A DNA stretch of 64,000 nt from Bacillus methanolicus (GTDB lineage: Bacteria; Bacillota; Bacilli; Bacillales; Cytobacillaceae), in contig NZ_PNFF01000001.1 of assembly GCF_028888695.1 (NCBI RefSeq), positions 1,807,501-1,871,500 on the forward strand, read 5' to 3'. This document shows positions 17,451 to 27,987 of the stretch, piece by piece. The position numbers and the translations under genes were made by a program. How positions within the stretch are numbered: the first letter of the stretch is position 1; each line of letters begins with the position of its first letter. Below the pieces are notes generated by a model, which saw only the letters and a program-made list of their open reading frames with translations, was not told the origin of the DNA and ran no database searches.

Positions 17451-19645
17451 TCATTTGCCACTTCCTCATAACCGAGCCGTTCATAAATTGCTTTTATTAT
17501 TTTTTGGGCTGCAACAGGTATAACCGTCCCCGGCCCGAAAATAGCTGCTGCTCCATGATCATAAAGATATTGATAGTCTTGTGCCGGAATGACTCCTCCT
17601 ACAACAACGAGAATATCCTCTCTGCCAAGCTTTTTCAGTTCGGCAACCAATTGCGGCAGCAGTGTTTTATGCCCCGCGGCCAATGAACTGATCCCGACTA
17701 CGTGAACATCATTTTCAACTGCCTGCAAAGCAGTTTCTTCCGGTGTTTGAAATAATGGTCCGATGTCAACATCAAATCCGAGATCCGCAAACGCAGTGGA
17801 AATGACTTTCGCCCCTCTGTCATGTCCGTCTTGACCCATCTTTGCTATTAATATTCTCGGTCTTCTGCCTTCGTTTTCTAAAAATTCATCAGTCATCTTT
17901 TTAACTTCCGCAATTTCTTCCTCATTTGAAAAGTTCGCACTGTAAACCCCGCTGACGGAACGGATCACGGCTTTATGACGGTTTGCTACTTTTTCGATCG
18001 CATAGGAGATTTCCCCTAACGTAGCCCTTGCTCTCGCTGCCTGAACAGAAAGCTCCAGCAAATTGCCCTTTCCGGATCTCGCTGCTTCCGTAATTGCCTG
18101 AAGTGCTTCTTGCACTTTTTGTTCATCACGGGTTGCCTTTAATTGTTTCAGCTTCTCAATTTGTCTTAATCGCACTGCTGTGTTATCAATATCCAATATC
18201 TCAATTGGATCCTCTTTTTCAAGGCGGTATCGGTTGACTCCAATGATCGTTTCTTTTTTTGAATCAATTTGGGCTTGTCGTCTTGCCGCAGCTTCTTCAA
18301 TTCTCATTTTTGGCAGCCCTGTTTCAATTGCTTTTGCCATTCCGCCGAGGTTTTCGATCTCCTCAATATGTTCCCATGCCCGTTCGATCAGCTTATTTGT
18401 TAACGCTTCAACATAATAAGAACCACCCCATGGATCAATAATGTTCGTAATTCCGGTTTCTTCCTGCAAATACAGCTGGGTATTGCGGGCAATCCTTGCT
18501 GAAAAATCAGTCGGCAGCGCTATTGCCTCATCAAGAGCATTCGTATGAAGAGACTGTGTATGGCCCATTGCTGCAGCATGGGCTTCAATCAGCGTTCTGA
18601 CTACATTATTGAAAGGATCCTGTTCTGTAAGACTCCAGCCTGATGTTTGCGAGTGCGTTCTAAGCGCCATTGATTTCGGATTTTTCGGATTGAACGATTT
18701 TATCATTTTCGCCCAAATATGGCGGGCTGCCCTCATTTTCGCAACTTCCATAAAGTAATTCATCCCGATGGCCCAGAAGAATGAGAGCCTCGGAGCAAAG
18801 GAGTCGATTTCAATCCCTGCTTTTAAACCTGTTCTCACATATTCAAGCCCGTCTGCAAGTGTATAAGCCAATTCGATATCAGCAGGTGCCCCCGCTTCTT
18901 GCATATGGTAGCCTGAAATACTGATGCTGTTAAATTTCGGCATATAAATAGACGTATATTCAAAGATATCGGCAATGATCCTCATTGACATTTCCGGCGG
19001 ATAAATATATGTATTGCGGACCATATATTCCTTTAAAATATCGTTTTGGATCGTTCCTGAAAGTTTTTCCTGACTTACCCCTTGCTCTTCCGCAGTCACA
19101 ATATAGAAAGCCATAATCGGCAGAACAGCACCGTTCATTGTCATTGATACAGACATTTGATCGAGTGGAATTCCATCAAACAACGTCTTCATGTCCAGAA
19201 TGGAATCGATGGCTACTCCTGCTTTTCCGACATCACCGACTACACGGGGATGGCCTGAATCATAGCCGCGGTGGGTTGCGAGGTCGAAGGCAACAGAAAG
19301 TCCTTTCTGCCCCATCGCTAAATTGCGGCGATAAAAAGCGTTGCTTTCTTCAGCAGTTGAAAATCCGGCATATTGGCGAACAGTCCAAGGTCTGTTCACA
19401 TACATCGTCGGATATGGACCGCGCGTATATGGAGGCAGCCCCGGTTTATCATCGAGATGCTTAAGCCTGTTTCGATCTGCTTTCGTATACAATGGTTTAA
19501 TTTTTATTTGCTCATTTGTTTCAAAAAGCAAATCTTCAAGCGATCGCCCGATTTCCTCTTCCGCTTTTGTTTTCCATTCTTGCTCTGATGGTTTTGATTG
19601 ATTTTCAAACAAGGAAATTTTTTTAAAGTCAGGTTTATTCTTCAT
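17447..19645 (-). CDS. mutB: Methylmalonyl-CoA mutase, large (catalytic) subunit
   Basis: The 732-aa subunit rearranges (R)-methylmalonyl-CoA to succinyl-CoA with adenosylcobalamin. The N-terminal two thirds form the substrate TIM barrel ([20 protein letters not shown]). The C-terminal B12 domain has DGHDRG, with the cobalt-ligating histidine, then GISSLAAGH and VVVGGVIP. It overlaps mutA by 11 bases and meaB by 4. GGAGG lies nine bases before its ATG. A heterodimer with MutA is expected. Confidence 0.95.
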   Translation of the reverse strand: MKNKPDFKKISLFENQSKPSEQEWKTKAEEEIGRSLEDLLFETNEQIKIKPLYTKADRNRLKHLDDKPGLPPYTRGPYPTMYVNRPWTVRQYAGFSTAEESNAFYRRNLAMGQKGLSVAFDLATHRGYDSGHPRVVGDVGKAGVAIDSILDMKTLFDGIPLDQMSVSMTMNGAVLPIMAFYIVTAEEQGVSQEKLSGTIQNDILKEYMVRNTYIYPPEMSMRIIADIFEYTSIYMPKFNSISISGYHMQEAGAPADIELAYTLADGLEYVRTGLKAGIEIDSFAPRLSFFWAIGMNYFMEVAKMRAARHIWAKMIKSFNPKNPKSMALRTHSQTSGWSLTEQDPFNNVVRTLIEAHAAAMGHTQSLHTNALDEAIALPTDFSARIARNTQLYLQEETGITNIIDPWGGSYYVEALTNKLIERAWEHIEEIENLGGMAKAIETGLPKMRIEEAAARRQAQIDSKKETIIGVNRYRLEKEDPIEILDIDNTAVRLRQIEKLKQLKATRDEQKVQEALQAITEAARSGKGNLLELSVQAARARATLGEISYAIEKVANRHKAVIRSVSGVYSANFSNEEEIAEVKKMTDEFLENEGRRPRILIAKMGQDGHDRGAKVISTAFADLGFDVDIGPLFQTPEETALQAVENDVHVVGISSLAAGHKTLLPQLVAELKKLGREDILVVVGGVIPAQDYQYLYDHGAAAIFGPGTVIPVAAQKIIKAIYERLGYEEVANE

Positions 19646-21515
19646 GCTTTTTCGCCTCCATTTCCTCTAAAAGGGCAGAAACGACTTTGTAACAATTGCT
19701 TTTTACATGGATAAACTCGTCGATTCCATTGGAACGCCAATCCTTCTCCTCGCCTACATCCGGCAGACCGGCTAAGAAAAGCTTAATGGATGGGAAAAGT
19801 TTCTTAATTTCCCGGACAAGTTCCATACCTGTTTCCGCATACTGTTCATTGCTGCCGCATAAACAATAGTGCTCAAAACCTGTTTCCTTAATAAAAGAAA
19901 AAGCTTGTTCGGTCGAATTGATTTCTCCGCTTTGCTTTCCTTCAATCCCTCCTGGGGCAATAAATCCTGTAATAAAATCTGCCCGTGCTTTGTGCTGTTT
20001 TAGCGCACCGAGGCAAATCAATCCAATCGCCGGCTTTCTTCCCAATTGATCAGCCAGTTGCTCTGAGCGGCGGCGGAGTTTTTCGAATGGCTCCGATAAA
20101 CGGATTTGCGGGATTGGCTCCACCGTTTCTTTTATGTCTGTTGCTGAAACATTTTCAGGCTCTTCAGGCAGCTGGAGTGGCTTATCATCAAGGTTGGCAT
20201 ATATATTTGTACCGATAATGCTTTGTTTTCTTGTATAAACATCCATCTGCCTTTTTTCACGAATTTCGCTTATTTGCTGTTGTAGCCACCCGGATTTCAG
20301 CGCTTCAAAAATCCCGCCGTGATCTTCAATTTGCAGAAAAAGCTCCCACGATTTTTCTGCAAGTTCATTGGTTAGATGTTCTACATACCATGAACCTCCG
20401 GCCGGATCCACCGTTTTATTCAGATGGGCTTCTTCTTTTAAAATCAGCTGTGTATTTCGTGCAATTCTGTCTGAAAAAGACGAAAAATTGTTTTCCGGTT
20501 CATTATACGGGCTTACATGCAAGTATTGGATTCCGCCGAGTACAGCAGCAAATGCCTCATTTCCGCTGCGGAGCAAATTAACATACGGATCATATGCCGT
20601 TTTCGTTAATTTTGAAGTTTCGGCAGCGATAATCATTTTTCTGTACTCAGGCTGTGCTCTATATGCCTCTGTAATTTTATTCCAAATCATCCTCGCCGCG
20701 CGAAGTTTCGCTATTTCCATAAAGAAATTGGACCCTATGGAAAATTTAAATACAATCTTCGGTAAAATTTTTTCCAAAGAAAGTTTCCGTTCAAGCAATT
20801 CCTGGATGTGGAATACGGCTGCAGAAAGGCCTGCGGCAAGTTCTTGAACAGCATTAGCTCCGCCATTATGATACGGAGTCGTATCAACGAGAATTGTTTT
20901 TAAATGAGGCATGTTTTGATCAGCTTTTTTAATAAGCTCTGCCCATTGGTCGCAAAGATCGCTCATCTTTATTGGCAGAGTCCCTTGTTCCGCTAAAATT
21001 GCGATCGGATCCATCCCTATAAAACCTGTAATTTTCTCTCCGGAATCTCCGGCAATATCGAGAAGGGCCTCGATAAAATCATATTGAAATAATTTTGCAT
21101 TTACGCTGAAAGGAAATTTATCATAAATATTACCGATAATCTCCTTAAGGCGACCTGCCGTGTCCGCTTGAACATTAAAAGAAATAGCTGTCTGCCCTTT
21201 ATCCAGCGCAGTCGTAAGACTTTTTTTCAATTCATCTATATTTTTGTATTGAATCGTCTGGGCAACGTGCCATTCATTCTCGTTATAACCAAGAGAATAG
21301 ATCCCTCTTCTGTAGTCCGGGAAACCCGGAAATTGTGATGTTTTACTATCGACCTCATCCTCTGCCGAGTAAAGCGGTTTCAATTTAATGTTTTCATATG
21401 TGTATCTTGAAAGTGAATCTAGCGGTTTTCCTTTTAAACTTTTTTCTGCCGCCTCTTTCCATTCTTCTGTTGAGACAGCCGGAAATTGTTCATTTTTCAT
21501 TTCGTTGATTGTCAT
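19635..21515 (-). CDS. mutA: Methylmalonyl-CoA mutase, small subunit
   Basis: The 626-aa protein resembles MutB in both domains but lacks the cobalt ligand. Where the large subunit has DxHxxG, this one has [13 protein letters not shown], as expected for the non-catalytic partner. It heads the mutA-mutB-meaB operon. The ATG at 21515 has no ribosome binding site within 15 bases; a strong one lies about 25 bases up, separated by a hairpin and a nine-codon leader ORF that ends across this ATG. A start at an internal Met (residue 6) is possible but has no better site. Confidence 0.92.
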   Translation of the reverse strand: MTINEMKNEQFPAVSTEEWKEAAEKSLKGKPLDSLSRYTYENIKLKPLYSAEDEVDSKTSQFPGFPDYRRGIYSLGYNENEWHVAQTIQYKNIDELKKSLTTALDKGQTAISFNVQADTAGRLKEIIGNIYDKFPFSVNAKLFQYDFIEALLDIAGDSGEKITGFIGMDPIAILAEQGTLPIKMSDLCDQWAELIKKADQNMPHLKTILVDTTPYHNGGANAVQELAAGLSAAVFHIQELLERKLSLEKILPKIVFKFSIGSNFFMEIAKLRAARMIWNKITEAYRAQPEYRKMIIAAETSKLTKTAYDPYVNLLRSGNEAFAAVLGGIQYLHVSPYNEPENNFSSFSDRIARNTQLILKEEAHLNKTVDPAGGSWYVEHLTNELAEKSWELFLQIEDHGGIFEALKSGWLQQQISEIREKRQMDVYTRKQSIIGTNIYANLDDKPLQLPEEPENVSATDIKETVEPIPQIRLSEPFEKLRRRSEQLADQLGRKPAIGLICLGALKQHKARADFITGFIAPGGIEGKQSGEINSTEQAFSFIKETGFEHYCLCGSNEQYAETGMELVREIKKLFPSIKLFLAGLPDVGEEKDWRSNGIDEFIHVKSNCYKVVSALLEEMEAKKHEE

Positions 21516-21551
21516 TTTGCGCTGCCATTAACCGGCAGCATTCCCTCCCTT
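21512..21551 (-). promoter_or_regulatory. mutA translation initiation region with leader ORF and hairpin
   Basis: The purine tract AAGGGAGGGAA (21541-21551) precedes an ATG at 21541-21539. That ATG opens nine codons, and the TGA stop (21514-21512) overlaps the mutA ATG as ATGA. GCTGCC and GGCAGC (21521-21526 and 21534-21539) pair across a 7-base loop, lying between the ribosome binding site and the mutA start. Either translational coupling or hairpin looping-out would explain mutA initiation. Confidence 0.55.
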
Positions 21552-21652
21552 CTGGTATAGACGAGGCCATTAAACTGTAGTAAAATTTAAATTTTTATGT
21601 ATAGTTATTATTTTAGTATATAAACTTGAAAGCCGCAACGACCACTTTAACA

Positions 21653-21743
21653 CATTAAAGCGTTGAGGGCCTGGCCCGCTCTACGGTAACGCATTAAAGC
21701 ATTGAGGGCCTGACCCGCTCTGCGGTAATGCGTTAATGTGTGA
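21653..21743. repeat. 39-bp tandem repeat array A (two full copies and a part)
   Basis: Units 21653-21691 and 21692-21730 are 39 bp each and differ at four positions. A third, partial copy runs to 21743. The core GAGGGCCTGRCCCGCTCT is GC-rich in an otherwise AT-rich gap between mutA and the bkdB terminator. The same family recurs in inverted orientation at 25172-25301. Confidence 0.85.
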
Positions 21744-21763
21744 AACCCCGGTTTATATTTTAG

Positions 21764-21796
21764 AAAAACCGCTGCAGGGTCATGCAGCGGTTTCAG
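21764..21796 (-). terminator. Terminator of the bkd operon after bkdB
   Basis: AAACCGCTGCA and TGCAGCGGTTT pair around a 6-base loop. On the minus strand the stem is followed by TTTTTCTA, about 13 bases after the bkdB stop codon. Confidence 0.88.
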
Positions 21797-21806
21797 ATCA
21801 GAAGGA

Positions 21807-23114
21807 TTAATAGATTGAGGTATTTTCTTTGGATATATTTTCAAGAATTTCTTTTACTCGCTGCAGGAATTTGCCGCAAATCAATCCGTCAAGCACCCGG
21901 TGATCAAGGGACATACAAAGATTTACCATATCACGAACAGCGATCATACCATTATTTATAACAACCGGACGCTTTACGATGGATTCAACTTGAAGTAGTG
22001 CTGCCTGAGGATAATTAATAATTCCCATAGACTGGACTGAACCAAACGAACCTGTATTGTTGACAGTAAATGTTCCGCCTTGCATATCTTCTGATTTTAG
22101 CTTGCCGGCCCTAGCCTTTGCTGCAAGTTCGGATATTTCGCGGGCAATCCCTTTAATCGTCTTCTCATCAGCGTGTTTAATAACCGGAACATACAAAGCG
22201 TCGTCTCTCGCAACCGCGATTGAAATATTAATGTCTTTCTTTTGAACGATTTTATCCCCTGCCCACATCGAGTTGATTTGTGGAAACTCTTTAAGAGCCT
22301 GGGCAGCAGCTTTCACGAAAAAGGAAAAGTAAGTTAAATTAAAGCCTTCTTTCTTTTTAAATTCTTCTTTAATGGAGTTGCGGTACTCAACAAGGTTTGT
22401 TACATCGACTTCGATCATTGTCCAGGCATGAGGAATTTCATGTTTGCTGCGGACCATATTTGCTGCGATCGCTTTGCGTACGCCTGTAACTGGAATTTCA
22501 ATATCATCGGGAACTGTCGGAATGTTAGAAGCCGGTGTTGCCAGCTTATCAGCAGGTTGTTTCGAAGCTGGTTGTTCAGAAGCATTCTGTTGTGCTGCTT
22601 GAGCAGGCTCAGCTTGAGCAGCCGCCGGATTAATTCCTAAAATTGGAATATTTCCGGATTCAATTAATTTTTTCAGATCTTTACGGGTAATCCTGCCGCC
22701 TGCACCTGTTCCTTTAACCTTGGAAAGATCGATACCGTGTTCTTGAGAAAGCTTAAGGACGGCGGGTGAATAACGGGCTTTGTTTTCGAGTTTTAGAGTA
22801 ATAGGTGCTGCTTGCTGCGTTTCTTCTTCACCTTTTCCTTCATTTTTTTCCTTAGCTTCATCCGTATTTCCGCCTTCTACTTCAATCGTACAAATTATTT
22901 CGCTTACTTGTAATGTATCTCCCTCAGCAGCAATCAGCTCTTTAATTGTTCCTGTGAAAGAAGATGGAACTTCTGCAGTTACTTTATCAGTCATCACTTC
23001 CGCAAGCGGGTCGTATTTGTTTACTTTATCACCAACAGAAACTAACCATTTACTTACCGTTCCTTCTGTTACACTTTCTCCAAGCTGAGGCATTTTGATT
23101 TGTTCTATAGTCAA
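21807..23114 (-). CDS. bkdB: Branched-chain alpha-keto acid dehydrogenase E2 (lipoamide acyltransferase)
   Basis: The 435-aa E2 core protein has an N-terminal lipoyl domain (lysine in EVMTDKVTAEV, near residue 45) and a Gln/Glu-rich linker. An E3/E1-binding domain follows (ARYSPAVLKLSQEHGIDLSK), then an Ala/Gln/Pro linker and the catalytic domain ending with DHRVLDG. It transfers the branched acyl group from lipoyl-lysine to CoA. It is the last gene of the ptb-bcd-buk-lpdV-bkdAA-bkdAB-bkdB operon and is followed by a terminator. Confidence 0.95.
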   Translation of the reverse strand: MTIEQIKMPQLGESVTEGTVSKWLVSVGDKVNKYDPLAEVMTDKVTAEVPSSFTGTIKELIAAEGDTLQVSEIICTIEVEGGNTDEAKEKNEGKGEEETQQAAPITLKLENKARYSPAVLKLSQEHGIDLSKVKGTGAGGRITRKDLKKLIESGNIPILGINPAAAQAEPAQAAQQNASEQPASKQPADKLATPASNIPTVPDDIEIPVTGVRKAIAANMVRSKHEIPHAWTMIEVDVTNLVEYRNSIKEEFKKKEGFNLTYFSFFVKAAAQALKEFPQINSMWAGDKIVQKKDINISIAVARDDALYVPVIKHADEKTIKGIAREISELAAKARAGKLKSEDMQGGTFTVNNTGSFGSVQSMGIINYPQAALLQVESIVKRPVVINNGMIAVRDMVNLCMSLDHRVLDGLICGKFLQRVKEILENISKENTSIY

Positions 23115-23154
23115 TGGTTCAACCTCCTTCTTGAGTTACATTTCCGTGCTCTTT

Positions 23155-24138
23155 TTAAAACTCTGCTAATTCGCGCATTGCTTTTTCAACTTTATCAAGA
23201 TTAACCATAAAAAATTTTTCCATTGTCGGCGCATACGGCATCGCCGGTACATCCGGACCTGCTAGTCGTTTAATTGGCGCATCCAGATCAAATAAGCAGT
23301 TTTCTGCAATAATCGCGGAAACTTCACTAATGATGCTTCCTTCTTTATTGTCTTCTGTAACTAGAAGGACCTTGCCGGTTTTTGTTGCTGCCTCAATAAT
23401 CGCTTCTTTATCAAGAGGATAAATGGTTCTTAAATCTAGAATGTGAGCGGAAATGCCTTCTTTCGCTAAATTTTCTGCAGCCTGAAGCGCAAAATGAACA
23501 CATAAACCATACGTGATCACAGTAATGTCTTCCCCTTCACGTTTTACATCAGCTTTGCCGATTGGAAGTACATAATCATCTTCAGGCACTTCGCCTTTTA
23601 TCAGGCGGTATGCGCGTTTATGTTCAAAGAACAATACAGGGTCATCATCACGAATTGCTGCTTTTAATAAACCTTTCACATCGTACGGTGTGGAAGGCAT
23701 GACAATTTTCAGGCCGGGCTGGTTTGCAAAAATTGCCTCAACCGATTGTGAATGGTAAAGAGCGCCGTGAACTCCGCCCCCATAAGGAGCGCGAATGACA
23801 ATTGGACAGTTCCAATCGTTGTTTGAGCGGTAGCGGATTCTAGCAGCCTCAGAAATTATTTGATTAACAGCAGGCAAAATAAAGTCTGCAAATTGCATTT
23901 CAGCAATTGGCCGCATGCCGTACATAGCCGCTCCGATTCCAACACCAGCGATTGCCGATTCTGCAAGAGGAGCATCAATTACCCGTTTTTCACCGAATTT
24001 TTCATAGAGTCCTTGAGTCGCCTTAAAAACTCCGCCTTTTTTTCCGACATCTTCACCTAAAACAAAAACTTTCGGATCTCTTTCCATCTCTTCACGGATT
24101 GCCATGGTTACTGCATCAATATAGGAAATTACCGCCAT
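23155..24138 (-). CDS. bkdAB: Branched-chain alpha-keto acid dehydrogenase E1 beta
   Basis: The 327-aa subunit has the transketolase central and C-terminal domains of 2-oxoacid dehydrogenases. LGEDVGKKGGVF (near residue 28) is the pyrimidine-side TPP contact, and ADFILPAVNQI and RAPYGGGVHG are family signatures. With BkdAA it forms the alpha2beta2 decarboxylase. It lies 12 bases after bkdAA. Confidence 0.95.
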   Translation of the reverse strand: MAVISYIDAVTMAIREEMERDPKVFVLGEDVGKKGGVFKATQGLYEKFGEKRVIDAPLAESAIAGVGIGAAMYGMRPIAEMQFADFILPAVNQIISEAARIRYRSNNDWNCPIVIRAPYGGGVHGALYHSQSVEAIFANQPGLKIVMPSTPYDVKGLLKAAIRDDDPVLFFEHKRAYRLIKGEVPEDDYVLPIGKADVKREGEDITVITYGLCVHFALQAAENLAKEGISAHILDLRTIYPLDKEAIIEAATKTGKVLLVTEDNKEGSIISEVSAIIAENCLFDLDAPIKRLAGPDVPAMPYAPTMEKFFMVNLDKVEKAMRELAEF

Positions 24139-24150
24139 GTTCGTTCCCCC

Positions 24151-25146
24151 TTACTTCTCAGCATAAACATGTTTCAACGCGTGTTCCGGTTCCGCATACG
24201 GCGCATTTTCAGCATAATCTGTCGCTTCATTTACTATTTTCATAACACGGTCATTAACCTCTTTTTCCAAATCATCAGTCATTACTCCGACTTCTTTTAA
24301 GTAAGCTCCAAAAGTAATAATCGGATCCTTCGTTTTTGCTGCCGCTATTTCATCAGGAGCACGATAACTTCGGTCGTCATCGTCTGAAGAATGAGGGGTT
24401 AGACGATAGGTAATTGCCTCAATTAATGATGGTCCCTCGCCGCGGCGTCCGCGGTCTGCCGCTTCCTTTACGGCTTTATATACTTCAAGAGGATCGTTTC
24501 CGTCCACAGTAATGCCAGGCATTCCATAACCGATCGCACGGTCAGAAACCTTTTCGCAAGCTACTTGTTTTTCATACGGAACAGAAATGGCATATTTGTT
24601 GTTTTCGCACATGAAAATAACAGGCAATTTATGAACTCCCGCAAAGTTTGCACCTTCATGGAAATCTCCCTGGTTGGATGAACCTTCACCGAAGCTTACT
24701 AATGCCACGAGATCTTTCCCTTCCATACGTCCTGCCAATGCTATCCCAACAGCATGCGGAACTTGTGTTGTAACCGGAGATGAACCTGTCACAATACGGT
24801 TTTTCTTTTTGCTGAAATGCCCGGGCATTTGGCGGCCTCCGGAGTTAGGATCTTCAGCTTTTGCAAATCCGGATAGCATCAATTCTCTTGCAGTCATACC
24901 AAAAGTTAACACAATACCGATATCACGGTAATAAGGCAATACATAGTCTTTATCCCGGTCAAGAGCAAACGCTGCACCAACTTGTGCTGCCTCTTGACCT
25001 TGGCAAGAAATGACGAAAGGAATTTTTCCCGCACGGTTTAAAAGCCACATGCGTTCATCAATACGGCGCGCCAAAAGCATTGTTTCATACATTTCCAACA
25101 CATTTTCATCGCTTAAACCTAAAGCATTATGCCGATTTTCAGCCAT
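24151..25146 (-). CDS. bkdAA: Branched-chain alpha-keto acid dehydrogenase E1 alpha
   Basis: The 331-aa subunit binds thiamine pyrophosphate through a motif beginning GEGSSNQGDFHE and ending CENN, near residues 152-185. The RYRDIG-like segment and the phosphorylation-loop region (YRLTPHSSDDDDRSY) are typical of branched-chain enzymes. A GGAGG site precedes the ATG. The 162-bp gap before it carries an array of 39-bp repeats, which is unusual inside this operon. Confidence 0.95.
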   Translation of the reverse strand: MAENRHNALGLSDENVLEMYETMLLARRIDERMWLLNRAGKIPFVISCQGQEAAQVGAAFALDRDKDYVLPYYRDIGIVLTFGMTARELMLSGFAKAEDPNSGGRQMPGHFSKKKNRIVTGSSPVTTQVPHAVGIALAGRMEGKDLVALVSFGEGSSNQGDFHEGANFAGVHKLPVIFMCENNKYAISVPYEKQVACEKVSDRAIGYGMPGITVDGNDPLEVYKAVKEAADRGRRGEGPSLIEAITYRLTPHSSDDDDRSYRAPDEIAAAKTKDPIITFGAYLKEVGVMTDDLEKEVNDRVMKIVNEATDYAENAPYAEPEHALKHVYAEK

Positions 25147-25171
25147 TTCACTAAACCTCCTAAATCAATAT

Positions 25172-25301
25172 GCGGGGTCTGGCCCTCATCGATTTACCGC
25201 GTTAACATAGTGCGGGCCTGTCCTTCATCACTTTAATACTTTAACGTAGAGCAGGTCCGGCCCTCATCACTTTAACGCTTTAACATGGAGCGGGCCTGAC
25301 C
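25172..25301. repeat. 39-bp tandem repeat array B (three copies and a part)
   Basis: Units start at 25172 (40 bp), 25212 (39 bp) and 25251 (39 bp), with a partial copy at 25290-25301. The unit is roughly GCGGGCCTGGCCCTCATCAC, then TTTAACGCTTTAACATGGA. It is the reverse complement of the family in array A. It fills the gap between lpdV and bkdAA and does not extend any reading frame. Confidence 0.85.
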
Positions 25302-25308
25302 ACACAAA

Positions 25309-26730
25309 TCAAGAATGGATTGCTTTTCCGTCTACTGCGAGTGCGGCTTCTCCAATCGCTTCTGATAATGTTGGATGCGGGTGAATGGTATGGGCAATTT
25401 CCCAAGGGGTTGCATCCAGGACACGCGCCAATCCTGCTTCAGAAATCATATCTGTTACGTGTGGACCAATCATATGAACTCCAAGGATATCATCTGTCTC
25501 CTCATCTGCAACAATTTTAACAAAGCCATCTGATTCTCCGAACACAAGCGCCTTTCCAATAGCCCGGAAAGAGAATTTGCCCACTTTTACTTTGTAGCCT
25601 TTTTCTTTCGCTTCGTCTTCGGTAAAACCGACGCTTGCTGCTTCCGGATTACTATATATGCATTTTGACACAAGACTATAATCAATAGGAGATGGATTTT
25701 GGCCGGCAATGTGCTCAACAGCAACAATTCCTTCATGGGATGCAACATGGGCAAGCTGCAGGCCGCCGATACAATCGCCAATTGCATAAATATGAGATTC
25801 TTTCGTTTGAAAATATTCATTCACTTTAATACAGCCATTTTCAACTTGTATATCTGTATTTTCTAGGCCGATTCCTTCAATATTTGCTTGGCGGCCTACA
25901 GTAACAAGAATTTTTTCCGCTTTAAATACTCTTTGCTCGCCTTTTACTTCGGCGGAAATGATTACCCCGTCACCCTTTTGAAGAGTTTCAGGGAGAACTT
26001 TTGCATTTGTTGCGATTTTTACACCTTTCTTTTTCATTAGGCGCTGCATTTCTTTAGAAATCTCATTATCTTCAGTTGGAATAATACGTTCCGCATACTC
26101 TATGACAGTTACATCAACACCGAAGTCTGAAAGCATGGATGCCCACTCAATCCCGATGACACCTCCGCCTACAATAATGATCGAATTCGGGAGAGATTCC
26201 ATGGCAAGAGCTTCATCAGAGGTCAACACAAACTCATTGTCCGGCTCTAATCCAGGAAGGGTGCGTGGTCGCGATCCGGTTGCAATGATCACGTTTTTAG
26301 GAATAAGCATTTCATTTTCTTCCCCATTATTCATCTCAACGGAAATTGTACCTGGCATAGGTGAAAAAATAGACGGTCCCAACATGCGGCCGGTACCTTT
26401 GTAAACATCGATTTTCCCCTGTTTCATTAGATGCTGGACCCCTCGATAAAGCTGGCCAACAATCTTATTTTTCCGCTCCTGTACTTTGCTGAAATTTAAG
26501 CTGACTTCATTCGCGATGACGCCAAATTCTTCTCCGCGTTTCGCGGTCGCAAATACTTCTGCGCTTCTAAGAAGAGCCTTACTTGGAATACATCCTTTAT
26601 GCAAGCAAGTTCCGCCCAGCTTTTCTTTTTCAATGACGGCTGTTTTAAGACCGAGCTGTGAGGCGCGAATGGCTGCAACATAACCACCGGTACCGCCGCC
26701 AAGGATCACTAAATCATATTCTTGAGCCAC
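25309..26730 (-). CDS. lpdV: Dihydrolipoamide dehydrogenase E3 of the branched-chain complex
   Basis: The 473-aa flavoprotein reoxidises dihydrolipoyl groups with NAD. It has the FAD motif GGGTGGYVAA near residue 11, the redox disulfide GGTCLHKGC near residue 40, the NAD motif GGGVIGIEWAS near residue 185 and the C-terminal catalytic HPHPTLSE. Its place inside the bkd operon assigns it to this complex rather than to pyruvate dehydrogenase. It follows buk by about 14 bases. Confidence 0.95.
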   Translation of the reverse strand: MAQEYDLVILGGGTGGYVAAIRASQLGLKTAVIEKEKLGGTCLHKGCIPSKALLRSAEVFATAKRGEEFGVIANEVSLNFSKVQERKNKIVGQLYRGVQHLMKQGKIDVYKGTGRMLGPSIFSPMPGTISVEMNNGEENEMLIPKNVIIATGSRPRTLPGLEPDNEFVLTSDEALAMESLPNSIIIVGGGVIGIEWASMLSDFGVDVTVIEYAERIIPTEDNEISKEMQRLMKKKGVKIATNAKVLPETLQKGDGVIISAEVKGEQRVFKAEKILVTVGRQANIEGIGLENTDIQVENGCIKVNEYFQTKESHIYAIGDCIGGLQLAHVASHEGIVAVEHIAGQNPSPIDYSLVSKCIYSNPEAASVGFTEDEAKEKGYKVKVGKFSFRAIGKALVFGESDGFVKIVADEETDDILGVHMIGPHVTDMISEAGLARVLDATPWEIAHTIHPHPTLSEAIGEAALAVDGKAIHS

Positions 26731-26744
26731 TTATTGTTCCTCCT

Positions 26745-27854
26745 CTAATTGACGAGCTCTGCATGTATTAGATTGCCTGGATATTCTTTTACTTCTTCTT
26801 CTTCGCGCAATACCCGCAAAGCTCCTTCTGCCAATGCTTGCAGTTCATTTTCACCCGGATGGACAATTACATCAGCGATCCAATTAATCCGTTCGCTGAT
26901 TGCCTTTACAAATTGTTTTCCGTATGCAAGACCGCCCGTTAAAATAATTGCATCTACTTTACCTGCTAAAACTGCACTTGCAGCTCCGATTTCCTTTGCA
27001 ACTTGGTATGCCATCGCAAAATAAACGAGTTCTGCTTTTTTGTCGCCTTGTTCAATCATTTTTTCCACTTCTACCGCGTCCTTTGTACCAAGATATGCAG
27101 CAAGACCGCCCTGTCCGACAAGTTTTTTTATGATTTCTTCCCTATAATAGTCGCCGGAGAAACAAAGGTTGACTAAATCTCCTGCAGGCACGGTGCCGGC
27201 ACGTTCAGGACTGAATGGGCCATCGCCGTCAAGACCGTTATTAACATCAATCACTCTTCCCTCTTTATGGGCGCCGACAGTTATACCGCCTCCCATATGA
27301 GTAACAATCAGATTCAGTTCTTCATATTTCTTCCCTAATTCTTTAGCAACTCTTCGCGCTACCGATTTTTGGTTAAGCGCGTGGAAGATACTTTTTCTTT
27401 CAATGAGCGGAAATCCGGAAATGCGGGCAATCGGGTCAAGTTCGTCTACGACTACAGGGTCCACAATAAAAGCTGGAATGTTTAAGCCTGAAGCAATCTC
27501 GTAGGCCAAAATTCCGCCAAGATTGGAAGCATGCTGTCCCGCATAGCCTTCGCGAAGATCAGAAAGCATTTGTTCATTTACGGCATATGTGCCTCCCTCT
27601 ATTGGTCTTAACAAACCGCCTCGACCGCATACGGCACTCAGCTTTGAAATATTAATGCCTTCGACATCAAGTGTTTCAAGAATTGTTTTCTTGCGAAATT
27701 CGTATTGAGAAATAATGTCCTCAAAAGAATTGATTATTTCAGCATCATGTCGAATTATTTTTTCTAAAACGGGCATCTCATTATCGAAAACTCCTATTTT
27801 CGTTGATGTAGAACCAGGATTGATCACGAGCATCCGATATTTTTTTTCTTGCAA
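26745..27854 (-). CDS. buk: Butyrate kinase (branched-chain acid kinase)
   Basis: The protein belongs to the acetate kinase superfamily and interconverts branched-chain acyl phosphates and acids with [11 protein letters not shown] near residue 13 is the phosphate-binding motif, and [12 protein letters not shown] and [11 protein letters not shown] are family signatures. The TTG at 27854 is chosen because GGAGG lies eight bases before it. The frame is open up to a TTG at 27869 but the site would then be inside the gene. Length from 27854 is 369 aa. Confidence 0.92.
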   Translation of the reverse strand: MQEKKYRMLVINPGSTSTKIGVFDNEMPVLEKIIRHDAEIINSFEDIISQYEFRKKTILETLDVEGINISKLSAVCGRGGLLRPIEGGTYAVNEQMLSDLREGYAGQHASNLGGILAYEIASGLNIPAFIVDPVVVDELDPIARISGFPLIERKSIFHALNQKSVARRVAKELGKKYEELNLIVTHMGGGITVGAHKEGRVIDVNNGLDGDGPFSPERAGTVPAGDLVNLCFSGDYYREEIIKKLVGQGGLAAYLGTKDAVEVEKMIEQGDKKAELVYFAMAYQVAKEIGAASAVLAGKVDAIILTGGLAYGKQFVKAISERINWIADVIVHPGENELQALAEGALRVLREEEEVKEYPGNLIHAELVN

Positions 27855-27987
27855 CGTCGCAACCTCCAATTAAAAAGAACATACACTGTATGATTTGAAA
27901 AAAATATCATTTATTCCTCTTTAAAGTATTATTAATTAAATAAGGAAGGACGCTGAAATCTCATCCAGCGTTTTTCCAATGAAACTT

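Noticed and set aside
27945-27975. Hairpin between bcd and buk as an operon terminator
   Set aside because: The stem is only about six bp and the T-run is on the plus strand, opposite to the operon.
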